Below, piece by piece: positions 40,448 to 50,092 of a DNA stretch of 64,000 nt. Origin of the DNA: Betaproteobacteria bacterium (GTDB lineage: Bacteria; Pseudomonadota; Gammaproteobacteria; Burkholderiales; SG8-41); the NCBI GenBank assembly GCA_947486575.1, contig CANKUB010000007.1, positions 17,823-81,822 of the forward strand, given 5' to 3'. The notes under the pieces were generated by a model. It was not told the DNA's origin, searched no databases, and worked only from the letters and a program-made list of their open reading frames with translations. Positions within the stretch are counted from its first letter, which is position 1. The number at the start of each line of letters is the position of its first letter. The position numbers and the translations under genes are program-made.

Positions 40448-41359
40448 TTGAACATTATTCTCGTTTCTGGACGCCTGGCGAAAGCGCGCACCATCAATTT
40501 GGGTGCCAAGCATATCGCAGGTGCCGCTGGCAGTGTGTTGTTGTCCGTAGTGGTTCTCGCCTGTGCGATTAATTTCGTCATGATGCGTTTTGCTTCAGAC
40601 CTGCCCTTCATGAAAAATCAGGTGTTGTCGATTCAGCAAACGCAGCAAACCGAGAACGAATCGTACATGCGCGACAATCTTAACGCCATGGCGCAGCGTT
40701 TGGGCCAGATGCAGGCGCAACTGCTGCGTCTCGATACGCTGGGCGAGCGACTAGCTAAGTTGGCTGGCTTCAAACCCCAGGATTTTCAGTTCAACGAAGT
40801 ACCCGGTCGCGGCGGTGCACCATCGTCGGTGCCGAGTCGTGATGCCTCGCTGGGCGATCTGACGCGGCAGGTAGACCAACTCACACGCCAAGTGGATGAC
40901 CGTGGCGATACACTCAGCATACTCGAATCACTGCTCACCCGCGAAAGCGCCAAAAAGAAGCTGATCCCGACCATGATGCCGGTGATCGGCGGCGGCTACA
41001 ACTCCAACTTTGGCTGGCGTATTGATCCGTTTAACGGTCAGCACTCCTATCACGAAGGCATTGATTTTGCAGGCGGCCTGGGCACACCCATTTTGGCGGC
41101 AGCGGGCGGTGTGGTGGTCTACGCGGAATACCACGCGGCCTATGGTAATATGGTGGAAGTTGATCACGGCAACGACTTGATTACGCGTTACGCTCACGCA
41201 TCAAAATTGCATGTCAAAGTGGGCGAAATGGTATTGCGCGGGGCCAAAATCGCTGAAATGGGCAGTACTGGTCGCTCAACGGGCACGCACCTGCACTTTG
41301 AAGTGCGCCAACGCGGTGTATCGGTGAACCCTGCTCAGTTTTTGCAGTTGCCAGGCTGA
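40448..41359 (+). CDS. M23 family metallopeptidase (LytM-type)
   Basis: A 303-residue cell-wall enzyme. An N-terminal membrane anchor (about 24-46) is followed by a coiled coil (about 65-110 and 135-165) and a C-terminal M23 domain (about 185-300). Zinc ligands lie in YHEGIDFAGG (H-x3-D) and THLHFEVR (H-x-H). The catalytic residues are complete, so it may cleave peptidoglycan cross-links and not only act as an amidase activator. The start is TTG, supported by GGAGG at seven bases and the family N-terminus MNIILVSGRLAKART. A strong terminator follows. Confidence 0.9.
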   Translation: MNIILVSGRLAKARTINLGAKHIAGAAGSVLLSVVVLACAINFVMMRFASDLPFMKNQVLSIQQTQQTENESYMRDNLNAMAQRLGQMQAQLLRLDTLGERLAKLAGFKPQDFQFNEVPGRGGAPSSVPSRDASLGDLTRQVDQLTRQVDDRGDTLSILESLLTRESAKKKLIPTMMPVIGGGYNSNFGWRIDPFNGQHSYHEGIDFAGGLGTPILAAAGGVVVYAEYHAAYGNMVEVDHGNDLITRYAHASKLHVKVGEMVLRGAKIAEMGSTGRSTGTHLHFEVRQRGVSVNPAQFLQLPG

Positions 41360-41388
41360 ACCAGCCTACGATCGCAAGATCAAATGCG

Positions 41389-41418
41389 AGGGGTGGGGAT
41401 TTCCCCGCCCCTTTTTTT
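41389..41418 (+). terminator. Rho-independent terminator between the M23 peptidase gene and secA
   Basis: Stem AGGGGTGGGG, loop ATTT, stem CCCCGCCCCT, followed by six further T. One G-T pair in a ten-base stem. It separates the peptidase transcript from secA, so secA must have its own promoter or be reached by read-through. Confidence 0.85.
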
Positions 41419-41444
41419 ATTTGCGCAGGAGCGTGTAGCAGTCC

Positions 41445-44252
41445 ATGGTTACCGGAATTCTCAAAAAAATATTTGGCAGCCGCAATGATCGCCTGCTAAA
41501 ACAATATCGCCGCAAGGTGATAGCCATCAACGCGCTGGAAGCAGGCATTTCCAAGCTTTCAGACGATGCCCTGCGCGCTAAAACGGATGAATTCCGCAGC
41601 CGCATCGCAGCCCAACTCGCCAGGCTCGAAGAAGGTGCGGGTGCGGCCCGTGGCAAGGAAGCAATGGAATTAGCGCAGGATCGCGAACGCCGCGAAATGC
41701 TGGAAGAACTGCTGCCCGAAGCGTTTGCGGTCGTACGTGAAGCCTCAAAGCGCACCCTTGGCATGCGCCATTTCGACGTGCAAATGCTGGGCGGCATTGC
41801 GCTGCATAGCGGTAAAATATCTGAGATGCGCACTGGCGAAGGTAAAACGCTGATGGCCACCTTGCCTGCCTATTTGAATGCGCTGACCGGACGTGGCGTG
41901 CATATCGTCACAGTCAATGATTACCTCGCGCAGCGCGACGCAGAGTGGATGGGCACAATATACAAGTTCCTCGGCCTCACCGTCGGCGTAAATCTGTCGC
42001 AGATGGAGCACGATCTCAAGCAGCAGGCGTACGCGGCAGACATTACCTACGGCACCAACAACGAGTTTGGCTTTGATTACCTGCGCGACAACATGGTGTA
42101 TCAAAATGCGGAGAAAGTGCAGCGCGTCCTGAGCTTCGGCATTGTGGATGAAGTGGATTCCATCCTGATTGATGAAGCCCGCACGCCGCTGATTATTTCC
42201 GGCCAGGCCGACGACACCACTGAGCTGTACATCAAAATGAATGTGGTGGTACCCAAGCTCACGCGCCAGAAAGAAGAAAAGAGCGAAGAAGGCGATTATT
42301 GGGTTGATGAAAAAGCGCATCAGGTCATGCTGTCCGAAGAAGGCCATCAGCATGCGGAAGAATTGCTGGAGCAGGCAGGCATGTTGCCGCCAAATACCAG
42401 TTTGTACGATCCGGCAAACATTGGCCTTATGCATCACCTGAATGCGGCATTACGCGCGCACACGCTCTATAACAACGAGCAGCAGTATGTGGTGCAAAAC
42501 GGCGAGGTCATCATTGTCGATGAATTCACCGGGCGCTTGATGGCGGGTCGGCGCTGGTCCGAGGGCTTGCATCAGGCGGTTGAAGCCAAAGAAGGCGTGG
42601 AGATTCAAAAGGAAAATCAAACGCTGGCGACGATTACCTTTCAGAATTATTTCCGCATGTATAAAAAACTCGCTGGCATGACCGGCACGGCGGACACTGA
42701 GGCTTACGAGTTCCAGCAGATTTACGGTTTGGAAACCGTGATCATTCCGACGCATCACCCGATGATCCGCAAGGACAAGAACGATCTGGTGTATCAATCC
42801 ACACCGGAAAAATACAAAGCGGTGATCGAAGATATCAAGGATTGTTACCAGCGCGGCCAACCGGTACTGGTGGGTACCACGTCGATTGAAAGTTCGGAGC
42901 TGCTGGCGGGATTGCTGCAAAAAGAGGGTGTTCCGCATAACGTGCTGAATGCCAAGCAGCACGCGCGTGAAGCAGAAATTGTCGCACAGGCGGGTCGGGC
43001 GAAAATCGTCACCATCGCCACCAATATGGCAGGGCGCGGCACGGACATCGTGCTCGGCGGTAGCATCCATCGCGAAACCGAAGCGATACGCAACGACGCG
43101 TCGATTGACGACGCCACACGAAAAACCCGTCTCGCAGATCTACAGCACGATTGGCAGATATTGCACAATCAGGTGGTCGCACTGGGTGGCGTGCATATCA
43201 TCGGCACCGAGCGGCATGAGTCGCGCCGCATCGACAACCAGTTGCGCGGGCGTTCGGGACGACAGGGTGATCCTGGCTCCAGCCGCTTCTATTTATCTCT
43301 CGACGATTCGCTGATGCGCATATTCGCCGGCGAGCGTGTGAAGTCGATCATGCAGCGGTTGAAAGTGCCGGAAGGCGAACCGATTGAAGCGGGCATCATC
43401 AACCGCTCGATTGAAAACGCGCAGCGTAAAGTTGAAGCGCGTAACTTTGATATTCGCAAGCATCTGCTCGAATACGATGACGTTGCCAATGATCAGCGCA
43501 AGGTGATTTATCAGCAACGTAACGATTTGCTCGACGCAGAAGATATGTCGGAAACCGTGACTGCCATGCGCGCCGATGTCGTCAGCGGCTACGTCGCGCA
43601 GCACATTCCCGAAGGCAGCCTCGAAGAACAGTGGGACGTGCCGGGCCTGGAGCGCGCGCTGGACAGTGAACTCATGCTGCCGCTGCCGGTACATCAGTGG
43701 CTTAAAGACGAATCCGGCCTCGAGGAAGAAGATTTGCGCAAGCGCATCGTCGAGGCGGCGCATAAGGCGTACCACGACAAAATAGCGACGGTGGATGCGC
43801 CGGCGATGCGTCAGTACGAACGCGGCTTGATGCTGCAAAGCATTGATACCCACTGGCGTGAGCATCTGTCGTCGCTCGATCATCTGCGGCAGGGGATACA
43901 TCTCAGATCGTATGCGCAAAAAAATCCCACGCAGGAATACAAGCGCGAAGCCTTCGAGTTGTTTTCGCTGCTGCTCGACACCATCAAAGGCGAAGTCACC
44001 AAAACGCTGATGACCGTGCGCATCCGTAGCGCCGAAGAATTGCAGGCGGTGGAAGAACACGAAGCACTCACCAACGTGCAGTACCAACATGCCAATTTTG
44101 ATGGTAGTGGTGGCGAGGCAGAAGCAGCGCCCGGCGACACCCCACCGTCAGCGCAGCCGTTTGTACGCACGGGGCAGAAGGTAGGCCGCAATGATCCGTG
44201 CCCGTGTGGTTCGGGCAAGAAATACAAGGTTTGTCACGGCCGTTTAACGTAA
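41445..44252 (+). CDS. secA: Protein translocase ATPase SecA
   Basis: A 935-residue SecA, the motor that drives pre-proteins through SecYEG. Walker A is in MRTGEGKT (128-135), Walker B in [17 protein letters not shown]2 contains [13 protein letters not shown] and the closing [17 protein letters not shown]. The C-terminus ends with the zinc motif [13 protein letters not shown], which binds SecB and lipids. Length and order are normal for betaproteobacteria. It starts 27 bases after the terminator, and argJ follows in the same direction after 50 bases. Confidence 0.97.
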   Translation: MVTGILKKIFGSRNDRLLKQYRRKVIAINALEAGISKLSDDALRAKTDEFRSRIAAQLARLEEGAGAARGKEAMELAQDRERREMLEELLPEAFAVVREASKRTLGMRHFDVQMLGGIALHSGKISEMRTGEGKTLMATLPAYLNALTGRGVHIVTVNDYLAQRDAEWMGTIYKFLGLTVGVNLSQMEHDLKQQAYAADITYGTNNEFGFDYLRDNMVYQNAEKVQRVLSFGIVDEVDSILIDEARTPLIISGQADDTTELYIKMNVVVPKLTRQKEEKSEEGDYWVDEKAHQVMLSEEGHQHAEELLEQAGMLPPNTSLYDPANIGLMHHLNAALRAHTLYNNEQQYVVQNGEVIIVDEFTGRLMAGRRWSEGLHQAVEAKEGVEIQKENQTLATITFQNYFRMYKKLAGMTGTADTEAYEFQQIYGLETVIIPTHHPMIRKDKNDLVYQSTPEKYKAVIEDIKDCYQRGQPVLVGTTSIESSELLAGLLQKEGVPHNVLNAKQHAREAEIVAQAGRAKIVTIATNMAGRGTDIVLGGSIHRETEAIRNDASIDDATRKTRLADLQHDWQILHNQVVALGGVHIIGTERHESRRIDNQLRGRSGRQGDPGSSRFYLSLDDSLMRIFAGERVKSIMQRLKVPEGEPIEAGIINRSIENAQRKVEARNFDIRKHLLEYDDVANDQRKVIYQQRNDLLDAEDMSETVTAMRADVVSGYVAQHIPEGSLEEQWDVPGLERALDSELMLPLPVHQWLKDESGLEEEDLRKRIVEAAHKAYHDKIATVDAPAMRQYERGLMLQSIDTHWREHLSSLDHLRQGIHLRSYAQKNPTQEYKREAFELFSLLLDTIKGEVTKTLMTVRIRSAEELQAVEEHEALTNVQYQHANFDGSGGEAEAAPGDTPPSAQPFVRTGQKVGRNDPCPCGSGKKYKVCHGRLT

Positions 44253-44274
44253 TCAGCAACAACAGATTATTTTT

Positions 44275-44296
44275 TAAAAACAAATAGTTACAGAAC
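44275..44296 (+). repeat. Copy of recurrent AT-rich motif upstream of argJ
   Basis: TAAAAACAAATAGTTACAGA then AC, seven bases before the argJ ATG. No Shine-Dalgarno-like site is visible here, so the motif occupies the place of the ribosome-binding region. Nearest relatives: 36511-36532 and 45542-45557. Confidence 0.5.
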
Positions 44297-44302
44297 TCTC
44301 TC

Positions 44303-45532
44303 ATGGCCGTAAATCTCTCAGCGCCTGACCCTGCCAAGCTCTCCGCGATTAGTGGTGTAGAACTAGGCTTCGCGGAAGCGGGCATACGCAAAGCCGCGCG
44401 CCGCGATTTAATGCTGATGCGTCTGGCGCAGGGCTCGCGTGTGGCGGGCGTGTTCACGCAAAACAGTTTCGCTGCGGCGCCCGTGCAGATATGCCGCGAA
44501 CACCTTGCGGCTAACCAGTCAATCAGCGCCATTGTCGTCAATGCCGGTAATGCCAATTGTGGCACCGGTGAACAAGGCTTGGCCGCCGCACGCAAAACGT
44601 GCGAAGCCACCGCGCGACTGCTGGGTTGTGCGCCCGAAGCTGTGCTGCCGTTTTCAACCGGCGTGATTCTCGAACACCTGCCGGTGGAGCGTATCAAAGC
44701 CGCGCTGCCAGCCTGCGTGCAAACGCTGGCGGCCAATCATTGGGCCGATGCTGCCGCAGCGATCATGACTACCGACACTGTGCCCAAGGGCGCATCGGCC
44801 AGCGCCGTCATCGGCGGCAAGCCGGTGCGCGTCACTGGCATCGCCAAAGGTGTCGGTATGCTGCAACCGAATATGGCAACCATGCTGACTTACATCGCCA
44901 CCGATGCCGCCGTCGCGCAACCCGTGTTGCAGCGCATGGTGAAAGAAGTTGCCGACCGTTCGTTTAACCGCGTGACGGTGGATGGCGATACTTCGACCAA
45001 TGATTCGTTTGTGCTAATCGCCACAGGCCGTGCAGGCCATGGCGAGATCACCAGCGCCGATTCTTCCGATTACACCGCGTTGCGCGAGGCTGTGCTCGCA
45101 GTGGCCGTGCCGCTGGCGCAAGCCATCGCGCGCGATGGTGAAGGCGCAACCAAGTTCATCACCATCCGCGTCAGCGGCGCGGCTGATGAGACAGAAGCCG
45201 CGCGCGTGGCCAAGTGCATCGCGCATTCCCCGCTGGTGAAAACAGCTTTCTTTGCCTCCGACCCGAATCTGGGACGTTTGATTATGGCGATTGGTAACGC
45301 GGGCGTGACTGAACTGGATGTCGCGAAAGTGTCGATCTGGCTCGGCGATGTTCGTGTGTTACTCAATGGTGGGCGCGATCCGGCTTATCGCGAAGAAGAC
45401 GGCGCGCGCGTGATGAAGCCTGCGGAAATTAGCGTGCATGTTGCGCTGGGACGTGGCAACGCAGAACAAACCGTGTGGACCTGCGATTTTTCGTACGATT
45501 ACGTCAAGATCAACGCAGAATACAGAACATAA
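44303..45532 (+). CDS. argJ: Bifunctional glutamate N-acetyltransferase/amino-acid acetyltransferase
   Basis: A 409-residue ArgJ. The pro-enzyme cleaves itself before the nucleophile threonine in MATML (Thr193), giving alpha and beta chains. Oxyanion-hole threonines lie in PFSTG (about 117-121), and the C-terminus [14 protein letters not shown] is invariant. It transfers acetyl from N-acetylornithine to glutamate and, in the bifunctional form, also uses acetyl-CoA, recycling the acetyl group of arginine synthesis. Length normal. Follows secA and precedes the DUF815 ATPase gene, as in other betaproteobacteria. Confidence 0.95.
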   Translation: MAVNLSAPDPAKLSAISGVELGFAEAGIRKAARRDLMLMRLAQGSRVAGVFTQNSFAAAPVQICREHLAANQSISAIVVNAGNANCGTGEQGLAAARKTCEATARLLGCAPEAVLPFSTGVILEHLPVERIKAALPACVQTLAANHWADAAAAIMTTDTVPKGASASAVIGGKPVRVTGIAKGVGMLQPNMATMLTYIATDAAVAQPVLQRMVKEVADRSFNRVTVDGDTSTNDSFVLIATGRAGHGEITSADSSDYTALREAVLAVAVPLAQAIARDGEGATKFITIRVSGAADETEAARVAKCIAHSPLVKTAFFASDPNLGRLIMAIGNAGVTELDVAKVSIWLGDVRVLLNGGRDPAYREEDGARVMKPAEISVHVALGRGNAEQTVWTCDFSYDYVKINAEYRT

Positions 45533-45541
45533 AATTCTCAA

Positions 45542-45557
45542 TAAAAACAAATAGTTG
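45542..45557 (+). repeat. Copy of recurrent AT-rich motif upstream of the DUF815 gene
   Basis: TAAAAACAAATAGTTG, ending seven bases before the ATG at 45564, in the same place relative to the start as the copy before argJ. Confidence 0.45.
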
Positions 45558-45563
45558 CTGTAT

Positions 45564-46439
45564 ATGACTGATGTAAGCCAACTGCTGGCGCACGCAGAAT
45601 CGCTGGTGGCGCGGCTGGAAAAATTACTCCCCGCCGAAGCCGCGCCTACCGATTGGAAAGCCTCTATCGCGTTTCGCTGGCGGAAAATCAATGGCCGGGG
45701 TTTGCTGCAAGCAGTGAATCAGGTTCACCGCATTGCACTCAAAGACCTGCGCGGCATCGACGAACAAAAATCACTGGTCGAGCAAAACACGCGACAGTTT
45801 GTCGAAGGCTATCCCGCCAATAATGTACTGCTCACCGGCGCGCGCGGCACCGGCAAATCTTCGATGATCAAGGCGCTGCTGACCAAGTATGCGCCGCGTG
45901 GTTTGCGCGTGATCGAAGTCGAAAAACAGGATTTGATTGACCTGCCGGAAATCGTAGAACTGATTGGCGAACGGCCCGAACGCTTTGTGTTGTATTGCGA
46001 TGATCTTTCGTTTGAGGCTGACGAGCCGGGTTACAAGGCGCTTAAAGTCATACTTGACGGCTCTGTAGCCGCGGCCTCGGAAAATTGCCTGATTTACGCC
46101 ACATCGAACCGGCGTCATCTGATGCCGGAATTCATGAACGAAAATCTTGAATACAAACACGTCGGCGAAGAAATTCATCCAGGCGAAACCTCCGAAGAAA
46201 AAGTGTCACTGTCAGAGCGTTTTGGTTTGTGGGTATCGTTTTATCCGTTTGATCAGGACGAATATTTGCGCATTGCAGGCGTGTGGCTGCACCATTTCAA
46301 GGTCACCGATACGCTTTCGGATGAAGTAAAACATGCCGCGCTGCAATGGGCATTGCAGCGCGGCTCGCGCAGCGGTCGCGTGGCGTGGCAGTTCGCGCGC
46401 GACTGGGCAGGCCGCAAACGCTTCGCGCGCAAGAAGTAA
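45564..46439 (+). CDS. DUF815 family P-loop ATPase
   Basis: A 291-residue AAA-like ATPase. Walker A is LLTGARGTGKSS (about 92-103), Walker B is VLYCDDLSFE (about 149-158), and a sensor region follows in LIYATSNRRHLMPEF. These define the DUF815 family, which is widespread and uncharacterised. The ATG at 45564 (MTDVSQLL) is preferred to the TTG at 45555. Located between argJ and the Nudix/ThiE gene, its standard position in betaproteobacteria. Role unknown. Confidence 0.88.
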   Translation: MTDVSQLLAHAESLVARLEKLLPAEAAPTDWKASIAFRWRKINGRGLLQAVNQVHRIALKDLRGIDEQKSLVEQNTRQFVEGYPANNVLLTGARGTGKSSMIKALLTKYAPRGLRVIEVEKQDLIDLPEIVELIGERPERFVLYCDDLSFEADEPGYKALKVILDGSVAAASENCLIYATSNRRHLMPEFMNENLEYKHVGEEIHPGETSEEKVSLSERFGLWVSFYPFDQDEYLRIAGVWLHHFKVTDTLSDEVKHAALQWALQRGSRSGRVAWQFARDWAGRKRFARKK

Positions 46440-46457
46440 ATACCTGCTGATCGCACA

Positions 46458-47411
46458 ATGGCAGAAGCGCGTCACCGCATTGAAGTCGCCGCCGCAGTAA
46501 TACACGATAGCGCTGCCCGATTCTTGCTCGCGCAGCGTCCAGCGGGCAAAGCGTTTGAAGGCTATTGGGAATTCCCCGGCGGCAAAGTCGAACCAGGGGA
46601 ATCTGCAGCCGACGCCGTGCGCCGAGAACTGCATGAAGAACTCGGCATTGAAGTCAATGCCGTTTACCCATGGCTCACACGTGATTTTGAATACGCGCAT
46701 GCATCGGTTCGTCTGCGTTTTTTTCGCATCTATCAATGGCTTGGCGAACTGCGTGGGCGTGAAGGCCAGCGCTTCACCTGGCAGATCACGCAAAGTGCGC
46801 GCGCGCCCAACGTAGCGCCGATACTGCCTGCGAACGGCCCCATTTTGCGTGCGCTTGAGCTACCGGATATCTATGGCATCACGCAGGCAGACGCGCTCGG
46901 CATGGTGCTTTTCAAGCGCAAGCTCGTCGTGGCATTAGAGCGCGGCTTGAAACTCGTACAAGTGCGCGAAAAAAATCTGCCTGCCGAATCACTCCGGCAG
47001 TTTGCAGAAGAAGTCGTCGTGTTATCGCACCGCCACGGCGCACGCGTGTTGATCAATGGCGATGCGCAACTCGCGCACGCTACAGGGGCAGATGGTGTGC
47101 ACTTGACCTCGGCGCAGTTGCGTACGGTATCGCACCGCCCTGATTGTGAGTGGGTCGCGGCATCGTGCCACAGCCGTGAAGAAATCGATCGGGCTACCCA
47201 GCTAGGCGCGGATTTTTTAGTGGTCGGCCCGGTTGCTGCAACGCCGACGCACCGCGGTGCGCCTGTGCTGGGGTGGGCGGGTTTCGCTCAATGTGTTGCG
47301 AACAGTGCGATTCCCGTCTACGCCCTGGGCGGCATGCAGCCGCATGATTTATTCAAGGCACGTCAGTCAGGCGCACATGGTTTGGCGATGCTGCGTGGCG
47401 CATGGATGTAG
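46458..47411 (+). CDS. Nudix hydrolase (MutT-like) fused to a ThiE-like domain
   Basis: A 317-residue two-domain protein. The N-terminal 130 residues are MutT-like, with the Nudix box GGKVEPGESAADAVRRELHE then ELG (about 36-58), and should hydrolyse oxidised nucleotides such as 8-oxo-dGTP. The C-terminal part (about 140-315) has the thiamine-phosphate-synthase barrel: VQVREKNLP, LINGDAQLAHATGADGVHL and FLVVGPVAATPTHRGAP. The ThiE motif GPxxxTxTK is changed to GPVAATPTH, so the enzyme half may be degenerate. The fusion is common in betaproteobacteria at this location. Confidence 0.88.
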   Translation: MAEARHRIEVAAAVIHDSAARFLLAQRPAGKAFEGYWEFPGGKVEPGESAADAVRRELHEELGIEVNAVYPWLTRDFEYAHASVRLRFFRIYQWLGELRGREGQRFTWQITQSARAPNVAPILPANGPILRALELPDIYGITQADALGMVLFKRKLVVALERGLKLVQVREKNLPAESLRQFAEEVVVLSHRHGARVLINGDAQLAHATGADGVHLTSAQLRTVSHRPDCEWVAASCHSREEIDRATQLGADFLVVGPVAATPTHRGAPVLGWAGFAQCVANSAIPVYALGGMQPHDLFKARQSGAHGLAMLRGAWM

Positions 47412-47418
47412 GGCACCA

Positions 47419-47622
47419 CTAATTCAGCGCAGGGCCGTCTGACGGTAATGCCTGCTCGTCCATGTCATCCATTTCAACCACCGGTATGCGGTAAGACTCA
47501 CTTGCCCATGCACCCAGGTCTGTCGTCTTGCAGCGCTCAGAACAAAACGGCCGCCAGAGATTGTCGGTACTCCAGACGACCTTGGTGCCGCATCGAGGGC
47601 AATTTACCAATCGATCAACCAT
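47419..47622 (-). CDS. yacG: DNA gyrase inhibitor YacG
   Basis: A 67-residue zinc protein. Four cysteines C8, C11, C27 and C31 (NCPRCGTK...PFCSERC) form the zinc finger, and the acidic C-terminus (EMDDMDEQ) is typical. In Escherichia coli YacG binds GyrB and blocks DNA binding. It is last in a leftward unit with pilC, pilD, coaE and zapD, and converges on the Nudix gene with seven bases between the ends. Confidence 0.93.
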   Translation of the reverse strand: MVDRLVNCPRCGTKVVWSTDNLWRPFCSERCKTTDLGAWASESYRIPVVEMDDMDEQALPSDGPALN

Positions 47623-47636
47623 GAATCGAGGCCGGT

Positions 47637-48392
47637 CTACAAGTTGCAGAAAGTCAATTCAAACTCAACATCTGTCTCCACCGTTTTCGGGCGCTGACCG
47701 CCTTCATTACTGGTGAAGCGTATGTTGAGTGCGTATTTGTTCGCGCTGATTTCCGGCACACACTGATAGCTGCGCGACAGGCGGATGCACAGCATTTGCG
47801 CCACACGCCCCGCCATCATTTGCTGATACACGCCCTGATGCGCAACCAGCGTCGTGTGTTTACCACTCTCACGCAGCAGGCGCAGCACGATCACGATGGC
47901 TTCGCGTATCGGCACAAAAGGCGCGAGCCATTGATTCAAATCATGACGGCGTTGGTCGCTGTTCTGCTGCAACCAGAAATGGTACGAAGGCAGGTCAAAC
48001 TCACAAACTCCACCGGGTATGCTGGTGCGTTGCTTGATGCCCATCAACCATTCATTCTCGCGCAGATCCTGTCCCACTTTGCCTGAGGTCTGAAACAGTT
48101 TGGATGCAGCTTGATCGATTTTCCACAGAATATCGTCCAGTGCCGCCTCTGAGACATCGGGGTTTTCACGCAATGAATCCAATGTCTGCTTCTGGCGTTC
48201 AAGTTCCTGCAAAAGATCTGATTTAAGGTCTGCACGGCTGGCAACTTCGAGCATTTCAAAAATAGACACCAGCGCGGAGTGGTGTTCAAGGGCGTCCGAT
48301 TTTTCAAGAAAGTATTCGACGCGGTCGTACAAATCCTCAAACCGCAAAAGGGTACGCACGCGCTCGCTAAGCGGATACTCGTAACTGATCAC
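47637..48392 (-). CDS. zapD: Cell division protein ZapD
   Basis: A 251-residue ZapD (formerly DUF1342). The N-terminal [21 protein letters not shown] and the C-terminal beta part with [18 protein letters not shown] are diagnostic. ZapD cross-links FtsZ filaments at the division ring. The start codon is GTG. It lies between coaE and yacG, its usual place. Length normal. Confidence 0.93.
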   Translation of the reverse strand: MISYEYPLSERVRTLLRFEDLYDRVEYFLEKSDALEHHSALVSIFEMLEVASRADLKSDLLQELERQKQTLDSLRENPDVSEAALDDILWKIDQAASKLFQTSGKVGQDLRENEWLMGIKQRTSIPGGVCEFDLPSYHFWLQQNSDQRRHDLNQWLAPFVPIREAIVIVLRLLRESGKHTTLVAHQGVYQQMMAGRVAQMLCIRLSRSYQCVPEISANKYALNIRFTSNEGGQRPKTVETDVEFELTFCNL

Positions 48393-48469
48393 AAGGCGTC
48401 CGGGGCCGTAGCCGTGGCGGTTAAAGATGCGGACAAGTATTCACCAAAATGTGAAATAAATAAAGGGGC

Positions 48470-49132
48470 TTACCTGGCTAAATTCGAACTTATATTCGTG
48501 TCCGCACCCTTGCGGCTGGCACGATACGCGACCGCCAGATCCAAATACCGCGCATGCAGCGCTTCCACTTGGCGCTTTAAATCGCCTTCACCGCCATCAT
48601 TGTTCAGAACATCGTCCGCCTCGGCAAGCCGCTGTGTCCTGGGCAATTGCGCCGCCATGATGGCACGCACCGCGTCTGCGGAAATCGCACTACGGCTCAT
48701 GGTTCTGGCGATTTGCATCTGCTCAGCACAATCCACTACTGCGACGCGCTGGGTAAGATCACCATACGCGCCCAACTCCAGCAATAGCGGCACTACCAGT
48801 AACAGGTAGGGCTGGGGGGCGTGCAAAGCCTGCTCACGCGCGGATTGATTGATCAAGGGATGAAGAATTGCTTCGAGCTGCCCCTTCGCCGCAGCATCAC
48901 CAAATACGCGCTCACGCATGCGTGCGCGATCGATGCTGCCGTCGGATGCAATAAATTCTGCGCCGAATTGCTCGCGTATCGCCGCGATGGCGGCACCACC
49001 CGATTTGGTGAGTGTATGAGAAATATCGTCGACATCGACGACGCCCGCACCCAGCGCGGCAAACATCCGTGCGGCACTTGATTTACCAGAGCCGATGCCG
49101 CCAGTGAGTCCCACACAGTAAGGTATAGTCAC
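48470..49132 (-). CDS. coaE: Dephospho-CoA kinase
   Basis: A 220-residue kinase that performs the last step of coenzyme A synthesis. The P-loop GGIGSGKSS lies at 11-19, followed by VDVDDISHTLTKSGG and the lid region with HPLINQSAREQ. The GTG start overlaps the stop of pilD as GTGA. The C-terminus is about 15 residues longer than in E. coli, with a basic tail (YRASRKGADTN). Confidence 0.93.
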   Translation of the reverse strand: MTIPYCVGLTGGIGSGKSSAARMFAALGAGVVDVDDISHTLTKSGGAAIAAIREQFGAEFIASDGSIDRARMRERVFGDAAAKGQLEAILHPLINQSAREQALHAPQPYLLLVVPLLLELGAYGDLTQRVAVVDCAEQMQIARTMSRSAISADAVRAIMAAQLPRTQRLAEADDVLNNDGGEGDLKRQVEALHARYLDLAVAYRASRKGADTNISSNLAR

Positions 49133-49995
49133 AGAAAATTCAGATAATGGCGATTGATAACCTGCCCATGAAACAATGCAATGATGCCTGCTATCGCAAG
49201 GTAAGGCCCGAAGGGAATCGGTGTCTCGCGGTCATGCCGCGCGAATACCATCAGAGCAATCCCGATTATTGCACCGACGGTTGCGGACAACAATATAACC
49301 AGCGGCAGCATCTGCCAGCCTAACCAGGCACCAATAGCGGCCAGCAATTTAAAATCTCCGTAACCCATGCCTTCTTTGCCGGTGACAAGTTTGAACATCC
49401 AGAACACCGACCACAGCGCCAGATAACCGCACGCAGCACCGATTACGGCCGACGGCAAATCCACAAAAGCATTGCCCAGATTCATCAGCAGTCCGGCCCA
49501 CAGCAGCGGCAACGTGATGTCGTCAGGCAAATAAAACGTGTCCAAATCGATGAAAGTCAGCGCAATCATCGCGAACACAAAAATCAACGCGCCTATGCCC
49601 GCCGTCGTGAAGCCAAACCGCCAGGCCGCGTAGCCTGCTAGTGCACCCGAAATTGCTTCAACAAAGGGATACCGCGGGGAAATACGCAATTTACACCCGG
49701 CACATTTTCCACCTAACACGAGGTAACTCAGCACAGGAATATTCTGCATGGCAGAAATCGGTTGCGCGCACGAAGGGCAACGTGAGCGGGGAACAAACAG
49801 GTTGTAGCGTTCCTCGGCCTGCATTTCAACTGGCGAAACGGTCGAAGCAGAATCGAGATCTGCGCATTCAGCGCGCCATTGCCGTTCCATCATCTTGGGC
49901 AGACGGTGGATCACAACGTTCAGAAAGCTGCCGATAGCCAGCCCCAGCATCGTTGCAACCAATACGGTAATAGTGGGGTCGGAAATCAGACTCAA
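49129..49995 (-). CDS. pilD: Type IV prepilin peptidase/N-methyltransferase
   Basis: A 288-residue polytopic membrane enzyme. The zinc-type cysteines lie in SRCPSCAQPI and GKCAGCKLRI (about 70-105). The two catalytic aspartates are in FIDLDTFYLPDD and GYGDFKL (the GxGD motif of aspartic proteases). It cleaves and methylates type IV pilins and type II secretion pseudopilins. The start is TTG. It follows pilC by about 100 bases and overlaps coaE by four bases. Confidence 0.92.
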   Translation of the reverse strand: MSLISDPTITVLVATMLGLAIGSFLNVVIHRLPKMMERQWRAECADLDSASTVSPVEMQAEERYNLFVPRSRCPSCAQPISAMQNIPVLSYLVLGGKCAGCKLRISPRYPFVEAISGALAGYAAWRFGFTTAGIGALIFVFAMIALTFIDLDTFYLPDDITLPLLWAGLLMNLGNAFVDLPSAVIGAACGYLALWSVFWMFKLVTGKEGMGYGDFKLLAAIGAWLGWQMLPLVILLSATVGAIIGIALMVFARHDRETPIPFGPYLAIAGIIALFHGQVINRHYLNFL

Positions 49996-50092
49996 GGGAT
50001 ATCCGGTCTCGCCGTAGCCATTACACTATTGCGCTATTAACTTGAAGCTGTACGGCGCAGCCGAATTTTGTGCCTGCACGCCCACAGCGCCA

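Noticed and set aside
48393..48469. Possible small gene between zapD and coaE
   Set aside because: The 77-base gap holds no open frame with a ribosome site.
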